From the NCBI GenBank assembly GCA_048498155.1, contig JBEHYN010000001.1:120407-184406 (forward strand): a stretch of 64,000 nucleotides of DNA, in the 5' to 3' direction. Source of the DNA: BOG-938 sp048498155 (lineage in GTDB: Bacteria > Pseudomonadota > Alphaproteobacteria > Caulobacterales > Caulobacteraceae). Positions 25,587 through 33,104 of this stretch are shown here, in pieces (position 1 is the first letter of the stretch; the number at the start of each line of letters is the position of its first letter). Made by a program: the position numbers and the translations under genes. The notes below the pieces were generated by a model, which saw only the letters and a program-made list of their open reading frames with translations, made no database searches and was not told where the DNA came from.

Positions 25587-25616
25587 GTTCTAGTTCGTGG
25601 TTTGTTCTTTTGTCAA
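25587..25616 (-). promoter_or_regulatory. SOS-regulated promoter of the sidA-like gene
   Basis: On the minus strand TTGACA (25616-25611) and TAGAAC (25592-25587) form a -35/-10 pair with an 18-bp spacer. GAAC-N7-GAAC (GTTC-N7-GTTC on the plus strand, 25593-25607) fills the spacer exactly, and a third GAAC overlaps the -10. The arrangement repeats the lexA promoter at the start of this window. The start codon is 27 bp below the -10. Confidence 0.8.
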
Positions 25617-25658
25617 CAGTGAACAACGGGTGGGCCGAAATTGGGCGGCGGCGGAGGT

Positions 25659-26372
25659 TCAGGAATGGATGCCGTGCCTCGCGTCGGCCAGGGCTTGCTT
25701 GAGCGCTTGATATCGACCCTCGACCGTCGTGATCGCTCGGAAGGTGGACAGGCCAAGCCGGATCACCAGGGTTGTGAAGGCGCCCACGAAATACCGGTAG
25801 AACACCACAAGCGCACCCACGACGCTGTCGGCCGGCAGGAAGCTCTCGCTGGCATGGAGCCGGGAGGCGCCCGTGATCAGGCTTCCTGATAGCCGCGATT
25901 CCGTGACGCCCATGGTGAGTTGCGAGGCCACAAATAGAGCGGTTTGCACCAGCGAGGGGTGGACCTCGCCGGTGGAGCAGCCGTTGGAGGCCAGCAGCGG
26001 CGCGGCGCCGGGTCTGAACCAGCCATAGTTGTGCAGGCCAAGCAGCAGCAGAGTTGACGGGACGATGAAGCCGAACCCCATCACGCGTACAGCGCGGGCC
26101 AGAAAGGTGAGCGTTCGCGCTCGCCTGAACCGGCTGGCCTCGTCGTAATGCTTTTGGATGGTCTTCAGTCGGGTTGGAGCAGGCCCAGGTTTGCGCGCCA
26201 TTTCGAAAAATTCGGCGCTTTGCGTGTGGGCATACCAGACCGACGCCACCGCAATGGCGGCGGCCGCCGATAGAACATAGATGCGCCAGGCCAGCCACGA
26301 TGTGGCCGCCGCGATAAATGCATGCCAATACGGCGTCGCCGCCGCGACCAGCTCTGTCCACATGTGTGCCAT
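25659..26372 (-). CDS. Membrane protein of unknown function
   Basis: I do not recognise the family. The 237-residue protein starts at ATG 26372 behind AGGGGG and has about four hydrophobic segments: around residues 18-45, 95-117, 145-165 and 185-215. A charged stretch (KTIQKHYDEASRFRRARTL) lies between the first two, and a soluble C-terminal tail (RYQALKQALADARHGIHS) follows the last. It is on the same strand as the downstream sidA-like gene, which has its own promoter. A 36-bp repeat upstream is shared with the GDSL hydrolase gene, which hints at common control. Codon use looks like the host genome. Confidence 0.6.
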   Translation of the reverse strand: MAHMWTELVAAATPYWHAFIAAATSWLAWRIYVLSAAAAIAVASVWYAHTQSAEFFEMARKPGPAPTRLKTIQKHYDEASRFRRARTLTFLARAVRVMGFGFIVPSTLLLLGLHNYGWFRPGAAPLLASNGCSTGEVHPSLVQTALFVASQLTMGVTESRLSGSLITGASRLHASESFLPADSVVGALVVFYRYFVGAFTTLVIRLGLSTFRAITTVEGRYQALKQALADARHGIHS

Positions 26373-26399
26373 GGTTGCGCCCCCTGCCCTGGGCGCCAC

Positions 26400-26435
26400 C
26401 TTAAGGCTCAAAATGCCAAATCGATAGCCTTCTCA
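26400..26435. repeat. Direct repeat copy 1, upstream of the membrane protein gene
   Basis: CTTAAGGCTCAAA-nn-GCCAAATCGATA-n-C-n-TTCTCA recurs at 27892-27927 with 32 of 36 identical bases. This copy ends 28 bp upstream of the start codon at 26372 on the minus strand. It could be a shared promoter or operator, or a recombination remnant. Confidence 0.65.
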
Positions 26436-26479
26436 AACCCGTGAGCGAGGCGACAGGCAACTGCCGTCCCCGCCCCTCC

Positions 26480-27829
26480 CTACCGTCCCCCAAACATCCC
26501 CAAATCCACCGCCTGGGCCATCGCCGCATAGCCCGCGTCATTAGGGTGCAGGTAGTCGAAGCCGGTGAAACCTTCGCGGTACTTTTGCGGGTCAGCGGGA
26601 TCGCGCACGGCGGCGTCGAAGTCGATGGCGCCGTCCAACAGGTCCGTGGTCAGGATCCAGTGGTTGAGCGTCTCGCGGACCTGTTCCTTGGTCTCGTTAT
26701 AGGCCGTCGAGCCCTTAAACGGCGTCAGGGTCGCGCCGTACACAAGCAGGCCCTGGGCGTGGGCGCGGGCGATGATCTGTTTTTGAGCCCAGATGAGATC
26801 GTCGGCGGTGACGGCTTCGGAGCCCGGGCCGGCGGCCTTCAGGCTCTCCGGCGTCATGGAGCTTTCGATCCCGGTCGCGCGTCCGATGTCGTTGATGCCC
26901 TCCAGCAGGATGACGGCGCGCACGCCGGGGGTGCTGAACACATCACGGTCCAGGCGCGCCAAGGTGCTGGGCCCCCGGCCATTGTGCAGCAGGCGGTTGC
27001 CGCCGATGCCGGCGTTGACCACGGCCCAGGGCAGGCCCGCGGCGTTCAGCCGTTCGGCCAGGCGGTCGGGCCAGCTTTTGAAGGCGTTAGTGGTGGACTG
27101 ATCGCCCTCGGTGATGGAGTCGCCCAGGGCCACCAGGACGCTCTTGCGCTGGACCGGCGCGATGTCGATCCGCGTAATCAGCACAGGAATCTTCATCAGG
27201 GACACCGGCCTGTTCGGCGCGGCGTCTGTGTCCGGTCCCGCGCTGACGTACTGCCAGGCGACGTGGCCGACCTTGTGCGCGGCGCCGGGCACATAGACCG
27301 AGACGATTAGGGTCTCCAGCGCCTGAGCGGGCATGTCGATGGGATCGCTGATGAGCGGCGCGCCGCTGGGAACCATCAGGCTTGCGCGGCCGTCGAAGGT
27401 GACGACGTGATTGTCGATGGGCGTCATCGCGCCGCCCGGCCCGATGCGGCCGACGCGGACCGAGCCTAAGGCCAGGGGCGTATCGGAATCCTCGTTGGAC
27501 AGGCGGATGCGGATTTGCCTTGCGGCGGCGGAGATGCGCACCGGCTTGCGGATGGTGACGTTGGCCAGGTCCGGGTTCTGGTCGCTGGGAACGATGGTCA
27601 GGCCCGGCGGCGGGGTCAGCCGGATCGGCATGTTGGACGGCGGCTCGCCCGGCGCAGGCGGCGGGCGGCCGATGCGCACGACGTCGGGGCTGCCCGGCGG
27701 CGGCGGCGCGGGCGAATCGCCCCAGGCGCCGATCCAGACCGGACCGGGCGAGGCCGGCGACGCCAGGACGGGGGCAGAGATGGCCAAGCCAAGGAACGCA
27801 GACAATAGGATTGAGCGCCCAGGTCTCAT
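26480..27829 (-). CDS. Exported SGNH/GDSL hydrolase
   Basis: The protein is a secreted or periplasmic esterase-type enzyme of the SGNH superfamily. A signal peptide (MRPGRSILLSAFLGLAISA, about 1-23) precedes a ~190-residue N-terminal domain of beta-rich character. The catalytic domain then shows block I VALGDSITEGDQS (Ser near residue 237), block II GIGGNRLL, block III GINDIG and block V DYLHPNDAGY with the Asp-x-x-His pair. The N-terminal domain and linkage resemble enzymes that remove acyl groups from polysaccharides, but the substrate cannot be told. The ribosome site is GGGAGG. A 36-bp repeat lies 63 bp upstream. Confidence 0.88.
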   Translation of the reverse strand: MRPGRSILLSAFLGLAISAPVLASPASPGPVWIGAWGDSPAPPPPGSPDVVRIGRPPPAPGEPPSNMPIRLTPPPGLTIVPSDQNPDLANVTIRKPVRISAAARQIRIRLSNEDSDTPLALGSVRVGRIGPGGAMTPIDNHVVTFDGRASLMVPSGAPLISDPIDMPAQALETLIVSVYVPGAAHKVGHVAWQYVSAGPDTDAAPNRPVSLMKIPVLITRIDIAPVQRKSVLVALGDSITEGDQSTTNAFKSWPDRLAERLNAAGLPWAVVNAGIGGNRLLHNGRGPSTLARLDRDVFSTPGVRAVILLEGINDIGRATGIESSMTPESLKAAGPGSEAVTADDLIWAQKQIIARAHAQGLLVYGATLTPFKGSTAYNETKEQVRETLNHWILTTDLLDGAIDFDAAVRDPADPQKYREGFTGFDYLHPNDAGYAAMAQAVDLGMFGGR

Positions 27830-27891
27830 AGTGTCCTCCCTGAGGGGCCACGCCGCTTTCGTGCGGCTAGTTCCGGCGCCTCAGTGGGCAG

Positions 27892-27927
27892 CTTAAGGCT
27901 CAAACCGCCAAATCGATACCGTTCTCA
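27892..27927. repeat. Direct repeat copy 2, upstream of the GDSL hydrolase gene
   Basis: This is the second copy of the 36-bp sequence at 26400-26435, in the same orientation. It begins 63 bp above the hydrolase start on the minus strand. No other copy was noticed in the window. Confidence 0.65.
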
Positions 27928-27949
27928 CGCGCGCGAGAAACGGCCCGCT

Positions 27950-28363
27950 TTAGGGCAGGTCGCGCTTGGGCAGGGCCGCCAATTCTCCGGCGCTCAGCTT
28001 GTGCATGCCGACCACCGGGCAACGGTTGGAAAAGCCGTTGTCGCGATAGACCACCTCGGCCTGAAGCGGCGAGCAAATGAAGCCGCCCTCGGCGGGGCTG
28101 GAGCTGATGCCGAGGTTCTGACGGAAGGTCAGGCCCGTGCAGCGGGACTGAAGGTCCAGGCGAAAGACGTCGCTCACACCGACCCGGATGTAGAGGGTGT
28201 GGTCGTTGGGAGCGTTGAAGCCGTTGACGTCGCGCCCGTAAAAGCACGCCGGGGCTGGGTTCTGAGCCCTGGCCGGCTGGGGGCTTGAAGAACCGGCGCA
28301 AACCGCCGCTACGACCGCCAGCGCGAACGTTAAGGAAAGTGGGGTTTTGGACAATCGCACCAT
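27950..28363 (-). CDS. DUF6491-family exported protein
   Basis: The ATG at 28363 has GGAGG upstream and opens a signal peptide (MVRLSKTPLSLTFALAVVAA, cleaved near ARAQ). The mature ~105-residue part begins with a CFYGRDVNGF block and continues with HTLYIRVG, VFRLDLQSRCTGL and CPVVGMHKLS. Four cysteines suggest disulfides. This pattern fits the DUF6491 family of small periplasmic proteins of unknown function. The reading frame extends upstream to 28531, but that part would overlap the divergent aldolase leader and has no signal peptide. Confidence 0.72.
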   Translation of the reverse strand: MVRLSKTPLSLTFALAVVAAVCAGSSSPQPARAQNPAPACFYGRDVNGFNAPNDHTLYIRVGVSDVFRLDLQSRCTGLTFRQNLGISSSPAEGGFICSPLQAEVVYRDNGFSNRCPVVGMHKLSAGELAALPKRDLP

Positions 28364-28511
28364 GGCTAATCCTCCGTGCAAATCGGCGCCCCGCCAGACC
28401 GATATCTGAGCGCAGTTATAAGCCTTTGGTTCCCGTTCGCCAATCGGCGTTCTTTGAATCCGGCGCGTCCCGTCCTTGCCAGGGCCGCCGTTCACGCCGA
28501 ACATAAGGCAA

Positions 28512-28529
28512 GTCTGGGAAAGCCCAGAC
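28512..28529 (+). repeat. Short hairpin before the aldolase-like gene
   Basis: GTCTGGG and CCCAGAC form a 7-bp stem with a 4-nt loop, ending 23 bp before the ATG at 28553. It could affect translation of the downstream gene; it may also be chance. Confidence 0.35.
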
Positions 28530-28552
28530 AATCACAATCCAGGGAGGGGGCG

Positions 28553-29662
28553 ATGGACCTCAAGAAGCGGGATTTTCTAACCGCCAGTTTGCTCGCCAGC
28601 GCAGGGTTGGCAGCCGGGCCTGCCCTGGCGCAGTCCGTCGCCGCACCCGCCCCTGCTGCGCCTAAAGCCAAGGTGAAATCCTACGCCGGGTCCGGCAAAC
28701 AGACCTCCATGGTCAATGCCGCCTATAAGCCCCGGCGCATCAACAAGGCGATCGAGCTGTGGGAAGACGACCAGCCGGTGTTCTACACCACCTATGCCCC
28801 CACCGGTCTGGACGACGGGTATGAGATGGGCAAGGCCATGGCTAAGACCTGGTGCGACGCCATCAACTATGAGTGCGAGCAAGGCGTGTTCGACCTGTCG
28901 AACCTGCGCAAGTTCATGCAGGGGCTGGCGGATGGCGGCCCCACGCCCAGCGGCCATCGCACGCCCATGGTTTTCGTTTCCTCGCCCGTGACCGGCAACG
29001 ACGAAGCCTCCATCAACGCCAATGCTTGGGTGTTGCAACAGATCCTGGCGGCGGGGGCGCACGCCATCGACCTATGCCATGCACGCGATGCCAAGGCGGT
29101 GGAGGCGGCCATCGCCGCCCTGCGCTATGCGGGGAGCTATCCAGGCGTGCCGCCGCAGGCGCGCGAAGCCCTGCGCGGCAACGGCAGCGAGCGGTTTGCG
29201 TCCCACATCTGGGGCGTGACCGGCAACAAGTACATCCATCTGGCCGACTTCTGGCCCCTGAACCCCAGGGGCGAGTTGGCCTTCGGCGTCAAGATCGAGG
29301 ACAAGGTCGCCCACGCTAACATGAATCAAACGCTCGCCGTGCCCGGCGTCTGTTTCGCCGAATGGGGTCCGGGGGACTCGGTCCTATCGGTTCTCGGCGT
29401 TGAATATTTTCCTGAGGATTTGCGGCCGCGCGCCGGCAGGGAGGGCGTGGATGCGACGGCGGACCACCACGATCCGCGCGTGCAACAGATTCGATTGGCG
29501 GTGTTGGCTGCCTGCCAGGCCCACGGGATCAAGCCGCTCAATATGTCCGAGCAACATGATCCTATCGCCGGCTATAAGGAGGGCACGCGGTTCTTCGGCG
29601 CGTCGGACGAAAACGCTACCCTGGCCCTGCGCGAATACACCAAGCGGACCATGCCGATCTGA
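28553..29662 (+). CDS. Exported HpcH/HpaI aldolase / citrate lyase-family protein
   Basis: The start at 28553 has AGGGAGGGG upstream and opens an export signal with KKRDFLTASLLASAGLAAG, close to a twin-arginine motif but with Lys-Arg in place of Arg-Arg. The ~340-residue mature part resembles the HpcH/HpaI pyruvate-aldolase fold. GVKIED would supply a metal-ligand Glu and AEWGPGDSVLS the matching Asp. A final FFGASDE and REYTKR segment follows. HpcH enzymes are normally cytoplasmic, so export, if real, is unusual. The next gene starts 3 bp downstream, so the two are one unit. Substrate unknown. Confidence 0.75.
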   Translation: MDLKKRDFLTASLLASAGLAAGPALAQSVAAPAPAAPKAKVKSYAGSGKQTSMVNAAYKPRRINKAIELWEDDQPVFYTTYAPTGLDDGYEMGKAMAKTWCDAINYECEQGVFDLSNLRKFMQGLADGGPTPSGHRTPMVFVSSPVTGNDEASINANAWVLQQILAAGAHAIDLCHARDAKAVEAAIAALRYAGSYPGVPPQAREALRGNGSERFASHIWGVTGNKYIHLADFWPLNPRGELAFGVKIEDKVAHANMNQTLAVPGVCFAEWGPGDSVLSVLGVEYFPEDLRPRAGREGVDATADHHDPRVQQIRLAVLAACQAHGIKPLNMSEQHDPIAGYKEGTRFFGASDENATLALREYTKRTMPI

Positions 29663-29665
29663 GCC

Positions 29666-30523
29666 ATGCTCACGCCCGTTACTACACCCATCCGCCGGAT
29701 CGCCGCCGTCTTGGCCCTATGCGCCGCCGGCTGGCTGTCAGGCCCAGTCCTGGCCCAGGCCCAGGACGATGCAGCCCCGCCGCGCGCCCGTGCGCCCCTG
29801 ACTCCCGAGCAGGCGGCGGCCCGTGAAAAGACCCTGCAGGCACAGTCGGATTTATGGAACAAGGACCCCGCCCCCGCCGATCCGCGCGACTTTTCCGGCG
29901 TGTGGTGGACGCGTGGCCATGTCCCCGCCTTTCGCCAACTCGACAATTCCCTACCGCCCATGACGCCGCTGGAGGCCGCCAGCCATCAGAAGCATCTGGA
30001 CATGGAAAAGGCCGGAACGCCCATTGGCGAGGCGCAAAACCTGTGCATGCCGGCGGGCGTGCCGCACCTGTTGGTTTCGCCCTACCCGATCCAGTTCGAC
30101 TACAGCGCGGGGCAGATTCTGATCCTATACGAGGTGCAGCATAACGTGCGCTTCGTGCACATGGACGGAAAGCCAGTTCCACCCCGCACGCCCCGCACCT
30201 TCCTGGGCTATTCGCGCGGGCATTGGGAGGGCGATGAGCTTGTCATCGTGACCGATCACTTCAACGACCAGACCCAAATCGACGAGGAATCCCTGTCGCA
30301 TGGACTGAAGCTGGTGGTTGCCGAGCGCATCAGCAAGTTCAGGAACAAGTACGGAGGGGCCGAACTGCGCGACCGGATCACCATCGAGGATCCTGATCAC
30401 TACACCCGCCCCTGGACCACCGAGCGGCTGTTTCCCTGGCGCAGCGACGTGCAGTTGGCGGAGTATTCCTGCGAGGAGAACAACCACGAAGCGGTGGTGA
30501 ACGGCGTGCTGGTGCCCCGATGA
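29666..30523 (+). CDS. Exported protein of unknown function, paralogue A
   Basis: A signal peptide (about residues 1-30, AVLALCAAGWLSGPVLAQ) precedes a mature protein of ~255 residues. Recognisable blocks are DPRDFSGVWW, CMPAGVPHLLVSPYPIQ, FVHMDGKPVPP, GYSRGHWEGDELVIVT and EDPDHYTRPWTTERLF. The same blocks occur in the next gene, so the two are diverged duplicates. Proteins of this type lie next to DUF6152 genes in sphingomonads and caulobacters, as here. No enzyme motif is known to me. The stop overlaps the start of the next gene by 4 bp (ATGA). Confidence 0.7.
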   Translation: MLTPVTTPIRRIAAVLALCAAGWLSGPVLAQAQDDAAPPRARAPLTPEQAAAREKTLQAQSDLWNKDPAPADPRDFSGVWWTRGHVPAFRQLDNSLPPMTPLEAASHQKHLDMEKAGTPIGEAQNLCMPAGVPHLLVSPYPIQFDYSAGQILILYEVQHNVRFVHMDGKPVPPRTPRTFLGYSRGHWEGDELVIVTDHFNDQTQIDEESLSHGLKLVVAERISKFRNKYGGAELRDRITIEDPDHYTRPWTTERLFPWRSDVQLAEYSCEENNHEAVVNGVLVPR

Positions 30524-31245
30524 GTAAGCCGATGTCTCGCGCCCTGCTCATCGCTTTTCTCGCGGCCTGGGCCTCCAACGCCCCACCCGGCCATGCCCAG
30601 CCCAAGCCCGCGATCCGTTACGGCGTGCCTGCGGTTGACCCGATCCCGGCGGGCAAGCCGGATTTCAGCGGCAAATGGGCCATGGCCCAGCCGATCCGCT
30701 CCTTGAAAACCAGCGACGGCGCCTCGCCCCCGCTCAATGAGGCGGGCAAGGCGCAATACGCCAAGACCCGCGCCGCCTTGAAAGTCGACCCTAAGACCGA
30801 CCCGGTGTCTGATTGCCTGATGCAGGGCATCCCGCGCCTGCTCTACGCGCCCTATCCGTTCCTGATCCTGCAATATGGCAAGCACGTGGACTTCGTGCAT
30901 GAGGTCAACCACACCGTCCGCATTGTCTATTTCAATCAGGCGCCGGCGGACGATCCCGATCCGCACTGGCTGGGCTGGCCTGTGGCGCATTGGGACGGCC
31001 AGACGCTGGTGATCGACAGCAGCGGTTTCAACGCCCTGACCTGGCTGGACTATTCAGGCCTGCCGCACGGGGAGAAATTGCAGGTCGAGGAGCGCTATCA
31101 ACGTCATGGCGCCGCCATCGCGGCCAAGGTGATCATCACCGACCCGGAGTTCTATACCAAGCCCTGGAGCACCGATTTCACCTTGAAGCAGCAGGCGGGC
31201 CATGACCTGAAAGAATCCGTCTGCGCCCGGGACCACAGGATGTAG
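30520..31245 (+). CDS. Exported protein of unknown function, paralogue B
   Basis: The 241-residue product has a signal peptide (about 1-27, ending GHAQ) and repeats the layout of the upstream gene: KPDFSGKWAM, CLMQGIPRLLYAPYPFLILQ, VDFVHEVNHTVRIVYF, GWPVAHWDGQTLVIDSSGF and ITDPEFYTKPWSTDFTL. The shared W-D/E-G and D-P-x-x-Y-T-x-P-W motifs are the best conserved parts. Coupling by a 4-bp overlap suggests both are made in equal amounts. It runs convergent with the DUF6152 gene 10 bp downstream. Confidence 0.7.
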   Translation: MSKPMSRALLIAFLAAWASNAPPGHAQPKPAIRYGVPAVDPIPAGKPDFSGKWAMAQPIRSLKTSDGASPPLNEAGKAQYAKTRAALKVDPKTDPVSDCLMQGIPRLLYAPYPFLILQYGKHVDFVHEVNHTVRIVYFNQAPADDPDPHWLGWPVAHWDGQTLVIDSSGFNALTWLDYSGLPHGEKLQVEERYQRHGAAIAAKVIITDPEFYTKPWSTDFTLKQQAGHDLKESVCARDHRM

Positions 31246-31255
31246 GCGGCCCTGA

Positions 31256-31654
31256 TCAGGCGCCCGCGCGCGGGTTGCCGATCAGGACGCCGCCGACCGT
31301 GGCGGAGACCAGGCAGCCGCCGGGAGCGCCGTTCTTATAGGGATGGATCACCACCACGGCCTTGTCCCCGGCCTTAAGGGAATTGCGCTTCCAGCCTTGG
31401 CGGCCTAACCCATTGGGACTGCCCCCTTCCACTGGCCAGTCGGTGGTCTTTCCGGCTGAGTCAGCCACGGTGACCACGATCCAGCTATGCGGATTGGTCC
31501 ACTTGAATTCCTTGATTTCGCCTGAGAGGGAGACGTCTTTGGTAAAATCGAACATAGCGAAGGAATGGTGCGCGAACGCGGCGCCCGCCATGAACAGAGC
31601 AGCGGCTCCAGAGGCCATGGCCGTCATAGGTCGGCGACGGAGCGATGGGGTCAT
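31256..31654 (-). CDS. DUF6152-family exported protein
   Basis: A signal peptide ends in GAAFA, followed by the diagnostic AHHSFAMFD start of the mature protein and FKWTNPHSWIVVTV. The family (DUF6152) is periplasmic and of unknown function. The His-His pair at the mature N-terminus and NPHSW could bind metal, but this is inference. The 132-residue gene runs opposite to its neighbours and is divergent from the cupin gene. Confidence 0.78.
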   Translation of the reverse strand: MTPSLRRRPMTAMASGAAALFMAGAAFAHHSFAMFDFTKDVSLSGEIKEFKWTNPHSWIVVTVADSAGKTTDWPVEGGSPNGLGRQGWKRNSLKAGDKAVVVIHPYKNGAPGGCLVSATVGGVLIGNPRAGA

Positions 31655-31753
31655 GTGATTTCCTCCTTTTGGCCCAGTCTCCCCTAAAACGCCGCTCGGG
31701 TTAAGGTGCTTTGCGCAGCGAACTCACGATCTCAAGATCAGAAAAGGCTGAAC

Positions 31754-32194
31754 ATGAATCGGATGAAAATCTTGGGTGCGTTCGCATCGGGTGCGGCGAC
31801 CGGCGCGATAATCAGCGCGGCCGGCCTGGCCTTGGCTCAGGGGGCGGCGCCGGCTCTGGATGGTCGCCCGCACAGCCAGACCTTTGGTTCAATCGACCTG
31901 GGTCGCGAGTTTCCGAGCATGGCGGGCTATGTCCTGACCCTGCGCGCCACCACCGTGGCGCCCGGCGCCGGACATGCCATGCACAGCCACAAGGGCGCGC
32001 CGGAAATTGTGCACATCGTGTCGGGCGTGCTCAACGATCAACGCAACGGCGCTAGCCCGACCGCTCATGGGGCGGGCGACACCCTGATCAACGACGGCGC
32101 GGTTAGCAACGCGGTGATCAATCTGGGCAAGGCGCCGGTGGTCTACTATGCAGCCACCGTCGCCCGCCCGCCTAAGGCGCCCGCAGCCCCTTAA
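31754..32194 (+). CDS. Exported cupin-domain protein
   Basis: The chosen ATG at 31754 has AAGG upstream and opens a signal peptide (MKILGAFASGAATGAIISAA region, ending LALAQ). The ~115-residue mature part is a single cupin barrel with GAGHAMHSHKGAPEIVHIVSG as motif 1 (His, His, Glu) and HGAGDTLINDG as motif 2. Metal binding is likely; the substrate is unknown. Its stop codon overlaps that of the convergent transglutaminase-like gene in a shared TTAA. Confidence 0.8.
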   Translation: MNRMKILGAFASGAATGAIISAAGLALAQGAAPALDGRPHSQTFGSIDLGREFPSMAGYVLTLRATTVAPGAGHAMHSHKGAPEIVHIVSGVLNDQRNGASPTAHGAGDTLINDGAVSNAVINLGKAPVVYYAATVARPPKAPAAP

Positions 32195-33003
32195 GCAGCA
32201 GCGGATAATTCCTCACTGATCACCTGGAAATCGCTGAGAAAGGCCTCGCCGAAGGTGTGGGCTATGGGCACGTCGGAAGCATCGCGCCCTCGGGCCATCA
32301 AGACGCGGGCCATGCGCGGGCGATTGTTACGGGCGTCGAACACATACCAGCGCCCGCCGAGAAAGACCTCCATCCACGCGCTGAAGTCCATGACCCCGAC
32401 CACAGGCACGCCGATATCGCCCATGTAGCCGGTGCAATAGCGGGCGGGAATGTTCATGCAGCGGCAAAAGGCAATGGCCAGGTGGGCGTAGTCGCGGCAG
32501 ACGCCGAACTGTTCCTGGTGAACTTCCAGGGCGCTCTTGGTGGCCCGGGCGCGCTGATAGTCGAAGCGGATATGGTTATGGACATAGTCGACGATGGCCT
32601 GCACGCGCGGCCAGCCCAGCTGCGTATGGCCGAACAATGACCAAGCCATGTTGCTCAGTTGGTCGGTCTCGCAATAACGGCTGCCCAGCAGATAGACCAA
32701 GGTGTCGTCCGGCAGGTTATCCACGGCGGTCTGAGTGGCGTCAGGCGCGTAGTCATCGACTAGGCCACTGTCGCGGATGATGAAGTCGGCCGATATCACC
32801 ATCCTTCCCGCAGGGGCCAGGATCCGGCTGCAGATGTTGCCGAACCCGTCGATATACTGGCGAACATCAACCACCGGATCGGTCCGGACCCAGTCCGCTG
32901 TTTCGAGGTCCGCCCGGCGCGAAGGATGGACGCTGAGCATCAACAGCATCGGAACTGGCGACGGGCAATCGTAGGTAATCTGAAATCCGTTGCGCACGCG
33001 CAT
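32191..33003 (-). CDS. Transglutaminase-like (papain-fold) family protein
   Basis: The 270-residue protein has an N-terminal beta domain (about 1-140) and a transglutaminase-like core with the nucleophile Cys in QFGVCRDYAHL near residue 175. The block that usually holds the catalytic His reads VMDFSAWMEVF, with Ser at the His position, and the Asp block reads YVFDARNN. Other family members may share this Ser, so activity is not excluded. GGAG lies 6 bases before the ATG at 33003; an in-frame GTG at 33015 is less likely. The protein has no signal peptide. Confidence 0.78.
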   Translation of the reverse strand: MRVRNGFQITYDCPSPVPMLLMLSVHPSRRADLETADWVRTDPVVDVRQYIDGFGNICSRILAPAGRMVISADFIIRDSGLVDDYAPDATQTAVDNLPDDTLVYLLGSRYCETDQLSNMAWSLFGHTQLGWPRVQAIVDYVHNHIRFDYQRARATKSALEVHQEQFGVCRDYAHLAIAFCRCMNIPARYCTGYMGDIGVPVVGVMDFSAWMEVFLGGRWYVFDARNNRPRMARVLMARGRDASDVPIAHTFGEAFLSDFQVISEELSAAA

Positions 33004-33104
33004 GTTCGTCTCCACAAAATTCCGACGGGGCCTGATACAACGACTGGCTTGACCGTTGAGTTGCGCGCGTGCGCGCGGCTAAATCGCGTCCGAAAGGATC
33101 GATC

